From Actinomycetospora sp. TBRC 11914 (lineage in GTDB: Bacteria > Actinomycetota > Actinomycetes > Mycobacteriales > Pseudonocardiaceae): 64,000 nucleotides of DNA. Position numbers and translations under genes: made by a program. This document shows, in pieces, positions 40,654 to 48,977 of the stretch. Each line of letters starts with the position of its first letter. Position 1 is the first letter of the stretch. The stretch is taken from NCBI RefSeq assembly GCF_012933465.1, contig NZ_JABBND010000021.1, positions 1-64,000 of the forward strand, in the 5' to 3' direction. The notes under the pieces were generated by a model, which worked only from the letters and a program-made list of their open reading frames with translations, did not search any database and was not told the origin of the DNA.

Positions 40654-41639
40654 CGGGCCCGGGGGAGGCAGCACTTCTTGTACTTGGTCCCCGAGCCGCA
40701 CCAGCACGGGTCGTTCCGTCCGGGTGGCCACTCGAGGAGCGGTCCGGCTCCGACCTCGATGACGTCCCCGTCGGCGAGCGCGGCCTGGAGCAGTTCCGGG
40801 GTCGCGACCTCGACCGGCAGCCAGCCCTCCTCCTGGAAGGCCCGCTCGAGCTGCGCTCGGTGCTCGTCCCACGTGGCGCCGAGGACGTCCGCCCGATCCG
40901 GGAACGCCGTGAGCAGGGCGCCGAACGCGGTCTCGGGCCAGAACACCGTCTGGATGTCGGGCGCGTCGTCGTCGAGCTCGTCCAGTGCGAGGTCCAGCTC
41001 GTCGGGCGACAGCCCGAGGTCACGCCGCACGGCGCGGCGCTTGCGGGCGAGGCCGTACTCGATCTCCTGCGCCTCCTCGGCGGAGTCGGAGTCCTCCTCG
41101 GCGCGTTCGACGATGTCGGAAGCCGTGGCGAGCGCCGCGGTCAGCCACTCGACGGCGAGCTCGGCGTGGCCGTTCTCGGTGAGCGCCTCGACCACGTAGA
41201 TCGTGGCCATCCCGTCGCGGGTGAGCAGGGGCCGGAGCTCACGGAGCAGGCGCATGCCCTCGTCCTCGTGCCCGAACTGCATCAGGAGGTCCGCGTGCCG
41301 CCCGCGGCTCCAGTTCTCCTCGGACGGGTTCTGCGCCGTGTCGACGGCCCGCCGCGAGAGCGCGAGCGCCCGGTCGCCGTCCCGGGCTCCCTCGGCGAGG
41401 TCGGCGGCCAGGCCGAACGCGTAGGAGGTGTCGGCCTCGTCGGCCAGCCGGCCCTCCTCGACCGCGGCCACCAGCTCGGTGATCGCCCACCCGGGGTCGT
41501 CGGTGTCGAGGGCCTCGTGGGCGATCTCCGTGAGGTCGTCTTCGGTCAGGTCCGTGGCCACGTCGTCGAACGGTAGCCGTCGGGGGGCCACGGGGAGGTC
41601 GGACGGCTGCGAACCGCTGTCGGACGACCGGGTCCTCAC
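40650..41639 (-). CDS. SEC-C metal-binding domain protein with helical repeats
   Basis: 329 residues if started at GTG 41639; GTG 41561 is an alternative and neither has a strong ribosome site. The middle is TPR-like (ADLAEGARDGDRALALSRRA, LTENGHAELAVEWLTAALA), and the C-terminus is the SEC-C zinc motif GRNDPCWCGSGTKYKKCC. SEC-C tails in SecA bind SecB and ribosomes; stand-alone proteins like this are uncharacterised. Confidence 0.75.
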   Translation of the reverse strand: MRTRSSDSGSQPSDLPVAPRRLPFDDVATDLTEDDLTEIAHEALDTDDPGWAITELVAAVEEGRLADEADTSYAFGLAADLAEGARDGDRALALSRRAVDTAQNPSEENWSRGRHADLLMQFGHEDEGMRLLRELRPLLTRDGMATIYVVEALTENGHAELAVEWLTAALATASDIVERAEEDSDSAEEAQEIEYGLARKRRAVRRDLGLSPDELDLALDELDDDAPDIQTVFWPETAFGALLTAFPDRADVLGATWDEHRAQLERAFQEEGWLPVEVATPELLQAALADGDVIEVGAGPLLEWPPGRNDPCWCGSGTKYKKCCLPRAR

Positions 41640-41665
41640 GACTCGCCCCGACGGTCTTCCGGCGC

Positions 41666-43456
41666 TCACCGGCCCTCGAGCAGCGCCTCCGGGATGTCGA
41701 CGACGCGGCTGCGCAGGTACTCGCCGAGACCCTTGGCCTGCGGGTCGGGACGGGTCGACGAGGCCACGCCGTCGCCGAGGATTCCGTGCACGACGACGTT
41801 GAGCGCCCGCAGGTTCGGCAGCTCGTAGAGGTCGATGTCGAGCTCCGCCGCCTCGGGGCCGATCAGCTCCCGGGCCCGGTCGACCGTGAGGAACCCGCGC
41901 AGCCACGCGTAGGCCTCGTCGGTACGGGCCCAGACGCCGATGTTGGCGTCACCGCCCTTGTCGCCCGAGCGCGCGCCGACGACGGTGCCGAGCGGGGCCC
42001 GCGTCGTCGGGCCGGACGGCGGTTCCGACGGTGTGGCTTTCCTGCCACTGGATGCAAGCAACGACGCTTCGCTTGTATCGACGAGAGGATCGGCCACCAC
42101 CCGGCGCTCCCCGCCCGGCAGCACGACCGTGTGCGTCACGGCCTCCCGCGGCACCGCGGCCGGCCGGTAGACGCCGAAGGCGGACTCGGCCGAGGGGGGC
42201 GTCGTGGTGTGGAAGCCGGCGTAGCCGCCGAGGGCCAGCTCCATCGTCGCGTTGGAGAACGAGCGGCCGACCACGCGCGGGTCGGGGTCCTTGACGGTGA
42301 TCCGCAGGTGGGCGGTGGCCTCGGCGTTCGAGGGGGCGTCGGGGTGGTCGAAGCGCAGCAGCCGGACGTCGACGTCGGCGAACCGGTCCCGCCCGCCGAG
42401 CACCTCGAACAGCAGCGACTCGGCGTGGGCGGCCTTGGCCTCGATGTCGAGCCCGGTCAGCACCAGGGTCATCGAGTTGCGGTAGCCGCCGGCGTCGTTG
42501 AGGGCGACCTTCAGCGTCGGCGGCGGCGCCGACCCGCGGACCCCGCTGATCCGCACCCGGTGCTCGCCGTCGTCGGAGAGCGCGATCGTGTCGAAGTGCG
42601 TGGTGCAGTCGGGGCCCAGGTAGGCGGGCGCGGCGATCTCGTACAGCAGCTGCGCGGTGACGGTGCCGACCGAGACGAGCCCGCCGGTCCCGGGGTGCTT
42701 GGTGATCACCGACGAGCCGTCGGCCGCGACCTCGGCGATCGGGAAGCCGGGGTAGCGCCGGTCGGTGACCTCGGACAGGAACGAGTAGTTCCCGCCGGTC
42801 GCCTGTGGCCCGCACTCGATGACGTGGCCCGCGACGACGGCGCCGGCGAGCGCATCGAGGTCCGCGCGCGACCACCCGTGCCACCACGCCGCGGGACCGA
42901 CCACCAGCGACGCGTCCGTGACCCGCCCGGTCACGACGACGTCCGCGCCCGCGGCCAGGGCCTCGGCGATGCCCCAGCCACCGAGGTAGGCGTTGGCCGA
43001 CACCGGCTTCCCGGTGACGGCGGGTGTGATCGCCTCGAGCGATCCCCGCAGGTCGTCGCCCTCGACGTACGCGACCTTCGCGCCGGTCCCGAGCTCGTCG
43101 ATCGCCGCCGCCAGCCCGGCCGGGTTCAGCCCACCCGCGTTGGAGACGACCTTGACGCCGCGGGCGACGCAGTCGGCGAGCACGGCGCGCATCTGGGTCA
43201 GGAACGTCCTGGCGTACCCGGCGTCGGGGTCCTTGGCCTGCGCCTTGGCGAGGATGAGCATCGTCAGCTCGGCGAGGTAGTCGCCGCACAGCACGTCGAC
43301 CGGCCCGCCGTCGAGCATCTCGCGCGCGGCGTCCATCCGATCGCCGTAGAAGCCGGAGATGTTGCCGATCCGCACGGCCCGCGTCCGGCGAGGGGAGGAT
43401 TCGGCCGCTCTATCCGCCTCAGGGTTCCCCTCGTGCGGGACGACGGGGCCGCTCAC
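41666..43456 (-). CDS. Acyclic terpene utilisation AtuA family protein
   Basis: 596 residues: AtuA domain at about 30-450 (RIGNISGFYGDR, VDVLCGDYLAELTMLILAKA, NAGGLNPAGLAAAI, VVTGRVTDASLVVGPAAW) and a separate C-terminal domain from about 480 (LGTVVGARSGDKGGDANIGV). AtuA is needed for citronellol/geraniol catabolism in pseudomonads; its reaction is unknown. GTG 43456 overlaps the TIGR03084 gene stop (GTGA). The linker between the domains holds a repeat-like stretch (42030-42085). Last gene of the ten-gene cluster. Confidence 0.9.
   Translation of the reverse strand: MSGPVVPHEGNPEADRAAESSPRRTRAVRIGNISGFYGDRMDAAREMLDGGPVDVLCGDYLAELTMLILAKAQAKDPDAGYARTFLTQMRAVLADCVARGVKVVSNAGGLNPAGLAAAIDELGTGAKVAYVEGDDLRGSLEAITPAVTGKPVSANAYLGGWGIAEALAAGADVVVTGRVTDASLVVGPAAWWHGWSRADLDALAGAVVAGHVIECGPQATGGNYSFLSEVTDRRYPGFPIAEVAADGSSVITKHPGTGGLVSVGTVTAQLLYEIAAPAYLGPDCTTHFDTIALSDDGEHRVRISGVRGSAPPPTLKVALNDAGGYRNSMTLVLTGLDIEAKAAHAESLLFEVLGGRDRFADVDVRLLRFDHPDAPSNAEATAHLRITVKDPDPRVVGRSFSNATMELALGGYAGFHTTTPPSAESAFGVYRPAAVPREAVTHTVVLPGGERRVVADPLVDTSEASLLASSGRKATPSEPPSGPTTRAPLGTVVGARSGDKGGDANIGVWARTDEAYAWLRGFLTVDRARELIGPEAAELDIDLYELPNLRALNVVVHGILGDGVASSTRPDPQAKGLGEYLRSRVVDIPEALLEGR
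42030..42085 (-). repeat. Repeat-like insertion in the AtuA interdomain linker
   Basis: This stretch encodes LLASSGRKATP, close to the LASTARNAPLLA repeats at 53770. At DNA level CTTGCATCCAGTGGCAGGAA here resembles CTCGCATCCACTGCAAGGAA there. It contains TGGC-TTTCCT-GCCA and lies exactly between the two AtuA domains. Confidence 0.45.
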
Positions 43457-44247
43457 GAGAACGCCCCCGGCTTGCGGCCGGTCCCCGGCTCGCCCGCGAA
43501 CGCCTGCCCGATATCGACCCACTCGGTCGCCGCGTCGCCCACCACCGTCAGCGCCAGGTCGTCCCGGTGTCGGCGCTGGGTGATGAGCAGCGCGAAGTCC
43601 AGCGCCGGGCCACTGATGCGGTCGGCCGCGTCCTCCGGGCCCCACGCCCACGTCGACCCGTCCGGCGCGGTCAGCTCCACCCGGATCGGCGCGTCGGGCA
43701 TCTCCCGCCCGTGGGCGAGGTAGCTGAACGCCCGCGCCCCGACCCCGATGTGCGCGACGTGCCGCAGCCGCGCCGACGGCTCGTGGACCGCCCCCACGCT
43801 GTCGTAGACGTCCTGCGCGTGCGCCCAGGTCTCCATGATCCGGGCGGTCAACGACGACGCCGCGCTCATCGCCGGCCCGAACCACGGCACCCGCGTCGCC
43901 GGGTCGATACCCCGGAACTCCGCGATCAACCGGCCGCGGGCGTCGTCGAACCAGGTCAGCAGCTCGCCGCCGGTCAGCTCACGGAACCGCTCCGCGATCG
44001 TGTCCGGGTCGACCCCGCCCTCGGCGTCCATCTGCGCCTTCTCCGCCGCGAACGCCTCGGGGTCGGTCGCCGAGCGCAGGGCCACGTCGTCGAAGTAGGC
44101 CAGGTGCGAGACCTGGTCGCCGATCGTCCAGCCCGCGGCGGGCGTCTCCCGCTGCCAGTCGTCCTCGGACAGCCCGGCCAGCACGCGCCGCAGCTCGGCG
44201 GACTCGGCCGCCAGGTCGTCGCACAGCGCCGCCATCGACACCGGCAT
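43453..44247 (-). CDS. TIGR03084-type DinB-fold metal-binding protein
   Basis: 264 residues. N-terminal four-helix DinB/mycothiol-maleylpyruvate-isomerase fold: LAGLSEDDWQRETPAAGWTI and QVSHLAYFDD with the metal His, then METWAHAQDVYDSVG and RHVAHIGVGARAF giving further His. This subfamily regularly accompanies AtuA in actinobacteria. ATG 44247 lies 8 bases after GGAGG, five bases beyond the hydratase stop. May act with mycothiol (inference). Confidence 0.85.
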   Translation of the reverse strand: MPVSMAALCDDLAAESAELRRVLAGLSEDDWQRETPAAGWTIGDQVSHLAYFDDVALRSATDPEAFAAEKAQMDAEGGVDPDTIAERFRELTGGELLTWFDDARGRLIAEFRGIDPATRVPWFGPAMSAASSLTARIMETWAHAQDVYDSVGAVHEPSARLRHVAHIGVGARAFSYLAHGREMPDAPIRVELTAPDGSTWAWGPEDAADRISGPALDFALLITQRRHRDDLALTVVGDAATEWVDIGQAFAGEPGTGRKPGAFS

Positions 44248-44252
44248 CGTCG

Positions 44253-45017
44253 CTACCTCCCCGTCCAGACCGGCGTGCGCTTGTCGCGGAACGCCGCCGG
44301 GCCCTCCTGTGCGTCCGCCGAGCGGTACACCGGTGCCCAGAGCTCCTCGGCCCGCGCGTACGCCTCGTCGCGATCGTGCTCCGCCGACAGGTACGCCGTG
44401 CGCTTGGCCGCCCGCACCGACAGCGGCGCGTTCGCGGCGATCCTCGCGGCCAGCTCCTGGGCGCGCTCGCGGAGGTCGCCGGCCGGGACGACGCGGTTGA
44501 CCAGGCCCACCTCGAGCGCCCGCCGGGCGTCCAGCGGGTCGCCGGTCAGGAGGATCTCCAGGGCCACCCGCGGCGGGACCAGCCACGACAGTGGCGCCGC
44601 CCACGGCGACCCGCGCCCGACCTTCACCTCGCTCACCGCGAACCGCGCGTGCTCGGCGGCGACGACGAGGTCGCACTGCTGGGCCAGCAGGAACCCGCCC
44701 GCGTAGGCCACGCCGTTGACGGCGGCGATGGTCGGCTTCTCGATCTCGATGTTGCGCCCGAACTGCGGCAGGAAGTCCGGCGGCGGGATCTCCAGCGAGG
44801 TCTCGGCCATTTCCTTCAGATCGCCGCCCGCGCAGAACGCCTTGTCGCCGGCGCCGGTGAGGACGAGGACGGCGGCGGAGTCGTCGGCGACGAAGCGGCG
44901 CGCGCCCTCCCAGAGCCCGTCGCGCACGTCCTTGCTCAGCGCGTTCCGGGCCTCGGGCCGGTTGATGGTCAGCCAGGCGACGCCGTCGACGACGTCGTAG
45001 GTGACGACCTCACTCAA
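44253..45017 (-). CDS. Enoyl-CoA hydratase/isomerase
   Basis: 254 residues. Oxyanion motifs are complete: DKAFCAGGDLKEM and NGVAYAGGFLLAQQCDLVV; SEVKVGRGSPW occupies the catalytic acid region. The TTG start at 45017 is chosen for the TTGA overlap with the ligase stop and because the first strand VVTYDVVDGVAWLTINRPEA begins at once. Second of two hydratases in the cluster. Confidence 0.9.
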   Translation of the reverse strand: MSEVVTYDVVDGVAWLTINRPEARNALSKDVRDGLWEGARRFVADDSAAVLVLTGAGDKAFCAGGDLKEMAETSLEIPPPDFLPQFGRNIEIEKPTIAAVNGVAYAGGFLLAQQCDLVVAAEHARFAVSEVKVGRGSPWAAPLSWLVPPRVALEILLTGDPLDARRALEVGLVNRVVPAGDLRERAQELAARIAANAPLSVRAAKRTAYLSAEHDRDEAYARAEELWAPVYRSADAQEGPAAFRDKRTPVWTGR

Positions 45018-46528
45018 GGGAAGATCCTCCGCAGTTCGGGCCGGTTGAGCTTGCCGCTGCCGGTGCGGGGCAGCGCCTCGACGATCTCGATGCGCCGGGG
45101 CCGGTGCATGCCGGTCAGGTCGGGGTGGGTCCGGCACCACTCGTCGAGCGCCTCGACGGTGACCCCGGGCCGGTTGGGGACGACGACCGCGGTCACCTGC
45201 TCCACCCACCGCTCGTGCGCGGTGCCGATGACGGCGACCTCGGCCAGGTCGGGGTGGCCCGCCAGGTGCTCCTCGACCATCTGCGGGAACACGTTCTCGC
45301 CGCCGGAGACGATCATGTCGTCGATGCGGTCGACGTAGTAGCAGTAGCCGTCGGCGTCGCGGGACATGAGGTCGCCGGTGCGGAACCAGCGGCGCCCGTC
45401 GTCGTCGACGGCCCACTTCTCCGGCGCCTCGAGGTGCCAGTACCCCGGCGTCACCGCGTCGCCGTGCACCCACAGCTCCCCGACGCCGGGGTCGCCCGGC
45501 TCGAGGTCCGGGTCGCCGTCGACCGGCACCAGGCGCGTCGCGACGATCTGGTCGAGGGGCCGGCCCATCGAGTCCGGCCGCCGCTTCTCCCCGGGGCGGT
45601 AGGTGACGACGAGGCCGTTCTGCTCGGTCTGGCCGTAGATCTCCGTCCCGGGGATGCCGGTCCCGCGCTCGAGCCGCTCGATGGCCGCCGTCGGGGTCCG
45701 GGAGCCGCCGAACATGCAGAAGCGGAAGGAGTCCAACCGGACCGGATCGCGGGCGGTCCGGTTGCCGACGTCGATCATCATCGTCGAGATGAGCCCGCCG
45801 ACGGTGGGCCGCAGCCGCTGCGCCAGGTCGAGCCAGACCTCGACGTCCCACCGCGGCATCAGAGTGATCTGCCCGCCCCGCAGCAGCAACGGCAGCGACG
45901 CGAGCTGCAATCCGCCGACGTGGAAGATCGGCATGCAGTTGAGGACGTGGTCGTCGCCGGTGATGCCGTAGCACTCGATCGCGCCGTCCACCTCGGCGAC
46001 GACGTTGCGGTGCGTCTGCCGCACGCCCTTCGGCACCCCGGTGGAGCCCGAGGTGTACATGAGCAGGGCGTCGTCGCCGTCGAGCCGGGGGACGACCTCG
46101 TTGGTGGGATCGTGCGCCGCCACCGCCCGCGCGAACGAGCCCTCGGCACCCGTCGTCAGGAGCTGCGGCGTGGCGCCCTCGAGCACCGACTCCACCCGCT
46201 CGACCTCGCCGGGCGGGACGACGAGGATGCGCGCGCCGGAGTCGGTGACGGCGTGGCGCAGCGGCGCGTCCGGGAAGAGGGCGTTGAGCGGCACCCCGAC
46301 CGCGCCGGCCTGCCACGTCCCGAGCAGCCCGACGAGGTACTCGACGACGTTGGGCAGCAGGAACCCGACCCGCTCGCCGGGCGCGACACCCGACGCCCGC
46401 AGGAACGCGGCGAACCGGCTCGCGCGCTCGGCGACCTGCGCGTAGGTGAGCTCGAGGTCGTCGAGCCGCAGCGCGACGTCGTCCGCGTGGTCGGCCGCCG
46501 CCCGACGCAGCAGCACGGCGATGTTCAT
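45014..46528 (-). CDS. AMP-dependent acyl-CoA ligase
   Basis: 504 residues. ANL motifs: LMYTSGSTGVPKG (P-loop), IYGQTEQNG, WFRTGDLMSRDADGYCYYVD and the catalytic lysine in LPRTGSGKLNR. It activates a carboxylic acid to its CoA thioester through an acyl-AMP. ATG 46528 overlaps the hydratase stop (ATGA). Substrate class within the cluster is not resolvable; three ligases with different middle regions suggest several entry substrates. Confidence 0.92.
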   Translation of the reverse strand: MNIAVLLRRAAADHADDVALRLDDLELTYAQVAERASRFAAFLRASGVAPGERVGFLLPNVVEYLVGLLGTWQAGAVGVPLNALFPDAPLRHAVTDSGARILVVPPGEVERVESVLEGATPQLLTTGAEGSFARAVAAHDPTNEVVPRLDGDDALLMYTSGSTGVPKGVRQTHRNVVAEVDGAIECYGITGDDHVLNCMPIFHVGGLQLASLPLLLRGGQITLMPRWDVEVWLDLAQRLRPTVGGLISTMMIDVGNRTARDPVRLDSFRFCMFGGSRTPTAAIERLERGTGIPGTEIYGQTEQNGLVVTYRPGEKRRPDSMGRPLDQIVATRLVPVDGDPDLEPGDPGVGELWVHGDAVTPGYWHLEAPEKWAVDDDGRRWFRTGDLMSRDADGYCYYVDRIDDMIVSGGENVFPQMVEEHLAGHPDLAEVAVIGTAHERWVEQVTAVVVPNRPGVTVEALDEWCRTHPDLTGMHRPRRIEIVEALPRTGSGKLNRPELRRIFP

Positions 46529-47307
46529 GCCTGGGCCTCTTTCCGTCGGAACGCCTCGAAGGCCTCGGTGGCCGGCCGGGCCCGCAGGGCGGCGGCCTGG
46601 GTGACGGCCTCGCGCTCGAGCGAGCCGCGCAGGTCGTCGGCGCTGGAGTGGTTGATCAGCTTCTTCGACAGCGCGACGGTGTAGGGCGGCAGCGTCGCGA
46701 GCTGCTCGGCGAGCGCGACCGCCCGTTCGAGCGCGGCCTCGGCGTCGGGCTCGACGGCGTTGGCCAGCCCCAGCCGCTCGGCGTGCCGGGCGTCGATCTC
46801 CGGGCCGAGCAGCATGAGCTCCTTGGCCCGCTGCATCCCGACGAGGCGGGGGAGCAGCCAGGCGCCGCCGACGTCGGGCACGACGCCGCGGTGCACGAAC
46901 ACCTGGCACAGCCGCGCGTCCTCGGACAGGACGACGAGGTCGCACGCCAGCGCGAGGTTCACCCCGCCGCCGTAGGCGACGCCGGACACCGCCGCGACCA
47001 CCGGCAGCCGCGACTCCCAGATCTCGACGACGAGGCGGTGGAAGGCCCGCATCAGCGCCAGCAGCTCCGGGTCCTCGCCGCCGACATGCTCGAGGATCGA
47101 CTCGGCGTCGCCGCCGGCCGAGAAGTGCCCGCCGGTGCCCGTGAGCACGACGGCGTGGACGGCGTCGTCGTCGGCCGCCGCCCGCAGCGCGAGCTCGAGG
47201 GCCTCGGCGGTCGCGGTGCCCATCGCGTTGCGGCGGCCCGGGCGGTCGATGGTCAGGATGCGGACCGACCCGCGGTCGGCGGTGGCGATGCCGCAGGTGC
47301 CGGTCAC
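46525..47307 (-). CDS. Enoyl-CoA hydratase/isomerase
   Basis: 260 residues. GGHFSAGGDAESI and SGVAYGGGVNLALACDLVVL give the oxyanion hole; HRGVVPDVGGAWLLPRLVG replaces the usual Glu in the catalytic segment with Val/Asp, pointing to an isomerase-type activity. GTG 47307 overlaps the upstream ligase stop (GTGA). Confidence 0.9.
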   Translation of the reverse strand: MTGTCGIATADRGSVRILTIDRPGRRNAMGTATAEALELALRAAADDDAVHAVVLTGTGGHFSAGGDAESILEHVGGEDPELLALMRAFHRLVVEIWESRLPVVAAVSGVAYGGGVNLALACDLVVLSEDARLCQVFVHRGVVPDVGGAWLLPRLVGMQRAKELMLLGPEIDARHAERLGLANAVEPDAEAALERAVALAEQLATLPPYTVALSKKLINHSSADDLRGSLEREAVTQAAALRARPATEAFEAFRRKEAQA

Positions 47308-48977
47308 CGGACGCGCTCCGACTCGGTCGCGCCACGGGCGGCGAGGACGTGGCGCTGCAGCTTGCCGGTGGTGCTGCGGGGGATGTCGGCCGCGTCGAGG
47401 AACGCGACGTAGCGCGGGATCTTGAAGCCGGCGAGCCGGGCGCGGCAGCGCTCGACGACGTCGTCGGCGGTGAGGGTCGCGCCGGGGGCCCGCACGACGG
47501 CGACCTTCACCGTCTCGCCCCAACGCTCGTCGGGCACGCCGTACGCGCAGACCTCCTGGACGCCGGGGTGGCCGGCGATCGCGTGCTCGACCTCGGCCGG
47601 GTACACGTTCTCCCCGCCAGTCTTGATCAGGTACTTGACGCGGTCGACGAAGGAGAGCGTCCCGTCGTCGTTGCGTCGCAGGACGTCCCCGGTGTGCAGC
47701 CAGCCGCCGTGGAAGGCCTCGTCGGTGGCCTGCGGGTCGTCGAGGTAGCCGGACATGAGGCCCGGCCCGCGCACCACGCACTCGCCGGGTGTGCCGTCGG
47801 GGACCTCGACCATCTCCGGGCTGTCCCCGTCCCCCGTCGCTCCGCTCGCCTCGACGAGGCGGACGTCGACGAGCGGCGTCGGCGTCTTGTGCAGGTGCGG
47901 CGTCTCGCCCGGCCCGGAGAAGCCGTGGGCGAGGACGTAGCTGGTCTCGGTCTGGCCGAACGCGTCGCAGAAGCGGATGCCGTACTTGGCGGTGAGCTGC
48001 GCGACGACCGTCGGCATCATGTTCGCGTAACCGATCGCGAAGCGGAACGACTCCAGGTTCCGCGCGCCGACCGGCTCCGCGAGCACGTCGGTGATGACAC
48101 CGGGCAGGAGCAGGGTCCAGGAGAGCCGGTCGCGCTCGATCAGGTCGAGGATGCGCGCCGGGTCGGCGCGGCGCAGGCAGGCGAACCGCCCGCCGGTGAG
48201 CAGCGTGCCGTAGAGCGACTCGTCGCCCGCGCAGTGGAACATCGGGAGCCAGCCGACGAACCCGTCGTCGGGACCCAGCCCGAACCACTGCGCGAGGCGC
48301 AGCCCGCGGATCGCGGCGGCCTGCTGGGTGATCATCGCGCCCTTGGGCGGGCCGGTGGTGCCGGAGGTGTAGAGGACGACGTGGAGGTCGTTGGGCTGCG
48401 CGGCGGGCTCCGGGGGCGGGGCGTCGGAGCGGGGGAGAGGCGCGAAGCCGGGCGGCTCGTCGAAGGACCACCAGGCGGTGACGGACGGGGAGCGGTCGCG
48501 GAGGGCGTCGGCGCTGGGGGCGAAGGTGCCGGAGGTGACCAGCGCGGTCGGGGCGGCGGACGCGACGATCACGGCGAGCTCGTCGGGGTGCAGCCGGACG
48601 TTGAGGGTGATCAGCGCGACGCCGAGCCGGGCGGCTGCGGTGTAGAGCTCCACGTACGCGGGCCGGGTCTCGGACAGGACGGCGAGCCGGTCGCCGCGGC
48701 GCAGCCCGGCGGCGTGCAGGCCGGCGGCGAGCCGGTCGGTGCGCTCGCCGAGCTCGCGGTAGGTCCACGCCGGCTCGTCGGGCTGGTCGGAGGTGATCGC
48801 GACCCGGTCGGCGAACACCCGGAACGCGCGGCGGAAGAGCGCGTCGACGGTGGTGCCGGTGGCCCGGTCGACGACGGCCGACCGTGTGCGCGGCGCGTCG
48901 GTCGCCACGGAAGCGACCGTGGGCGCCGCGGGAATGTGTGCCTCCCGCACACCGACCGGGTCCGCCGGCGCGCTCAC
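47304..48977 (-). CDS. AMP-dependent acyl-CoA ligase
   Basis: 557 residues. VVLYTSGTTGPPKGAM, DAFGQTETSYV, WLHTGDVLRRNDDGTLSFVD and IPRSTTGKLQRH are the ANL motifs. GTG 48977 overlaps the carboxylase alpha stop (GTGA). A 14-bp TCGCTCCGCTCGCC (47837-47850), repeated at 54245 in the third ligase gene, encodes a Gly-rich stretch (EASGATGDGDSPE) in a surface loop. Confidence 0.92.
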   Translation of the reverse strand: MSAPADPVGVREAHIPAAPTVASVATDAPRTRSAVVDRATGTTVDALFRRAFRVFADRVAITSDQPDEPAWTYRELGERTDRLAAGLHAAGLRRGDRLAVLSETRPAYVELYTAAARLGVALITLNVRLHPDELAVIVASAAPTALVTSGTFAPSADALRDRSPSVTAWWSFDEPPGFAPLPRSDAPPPEPAAQPNDLHVVLYTSGTTGPPKGAMITQQAAAIRGLRLAQWFGLGPDDGFVGWLPMFHCAGDESLYGTLLTGGRFACLRRADPARILDLIERDRLSWTLLLPGVITDVLAEPVGARNLESFRFAIGYANMMPTVVAQLTAKYGIRFCDAFGQTETSYVLAHGFSGPGETPHLHKTPTPLVDVRLVEASGATGDGDSPEMVEVPDGTPGECVVRGPGLMSGYLDDPQATDEAFHGGWLHTGDVLRRNDDGTLSFVDRVKYLIKTGGENVYPAEVEHAIAGHPGVQEVCAYGVPDERWGETVKVAVVRAPGATLTADDVVERCRARLAGFKIPRYVAFLDAADIPRSTTGKLQRHVLAARGATESERVR

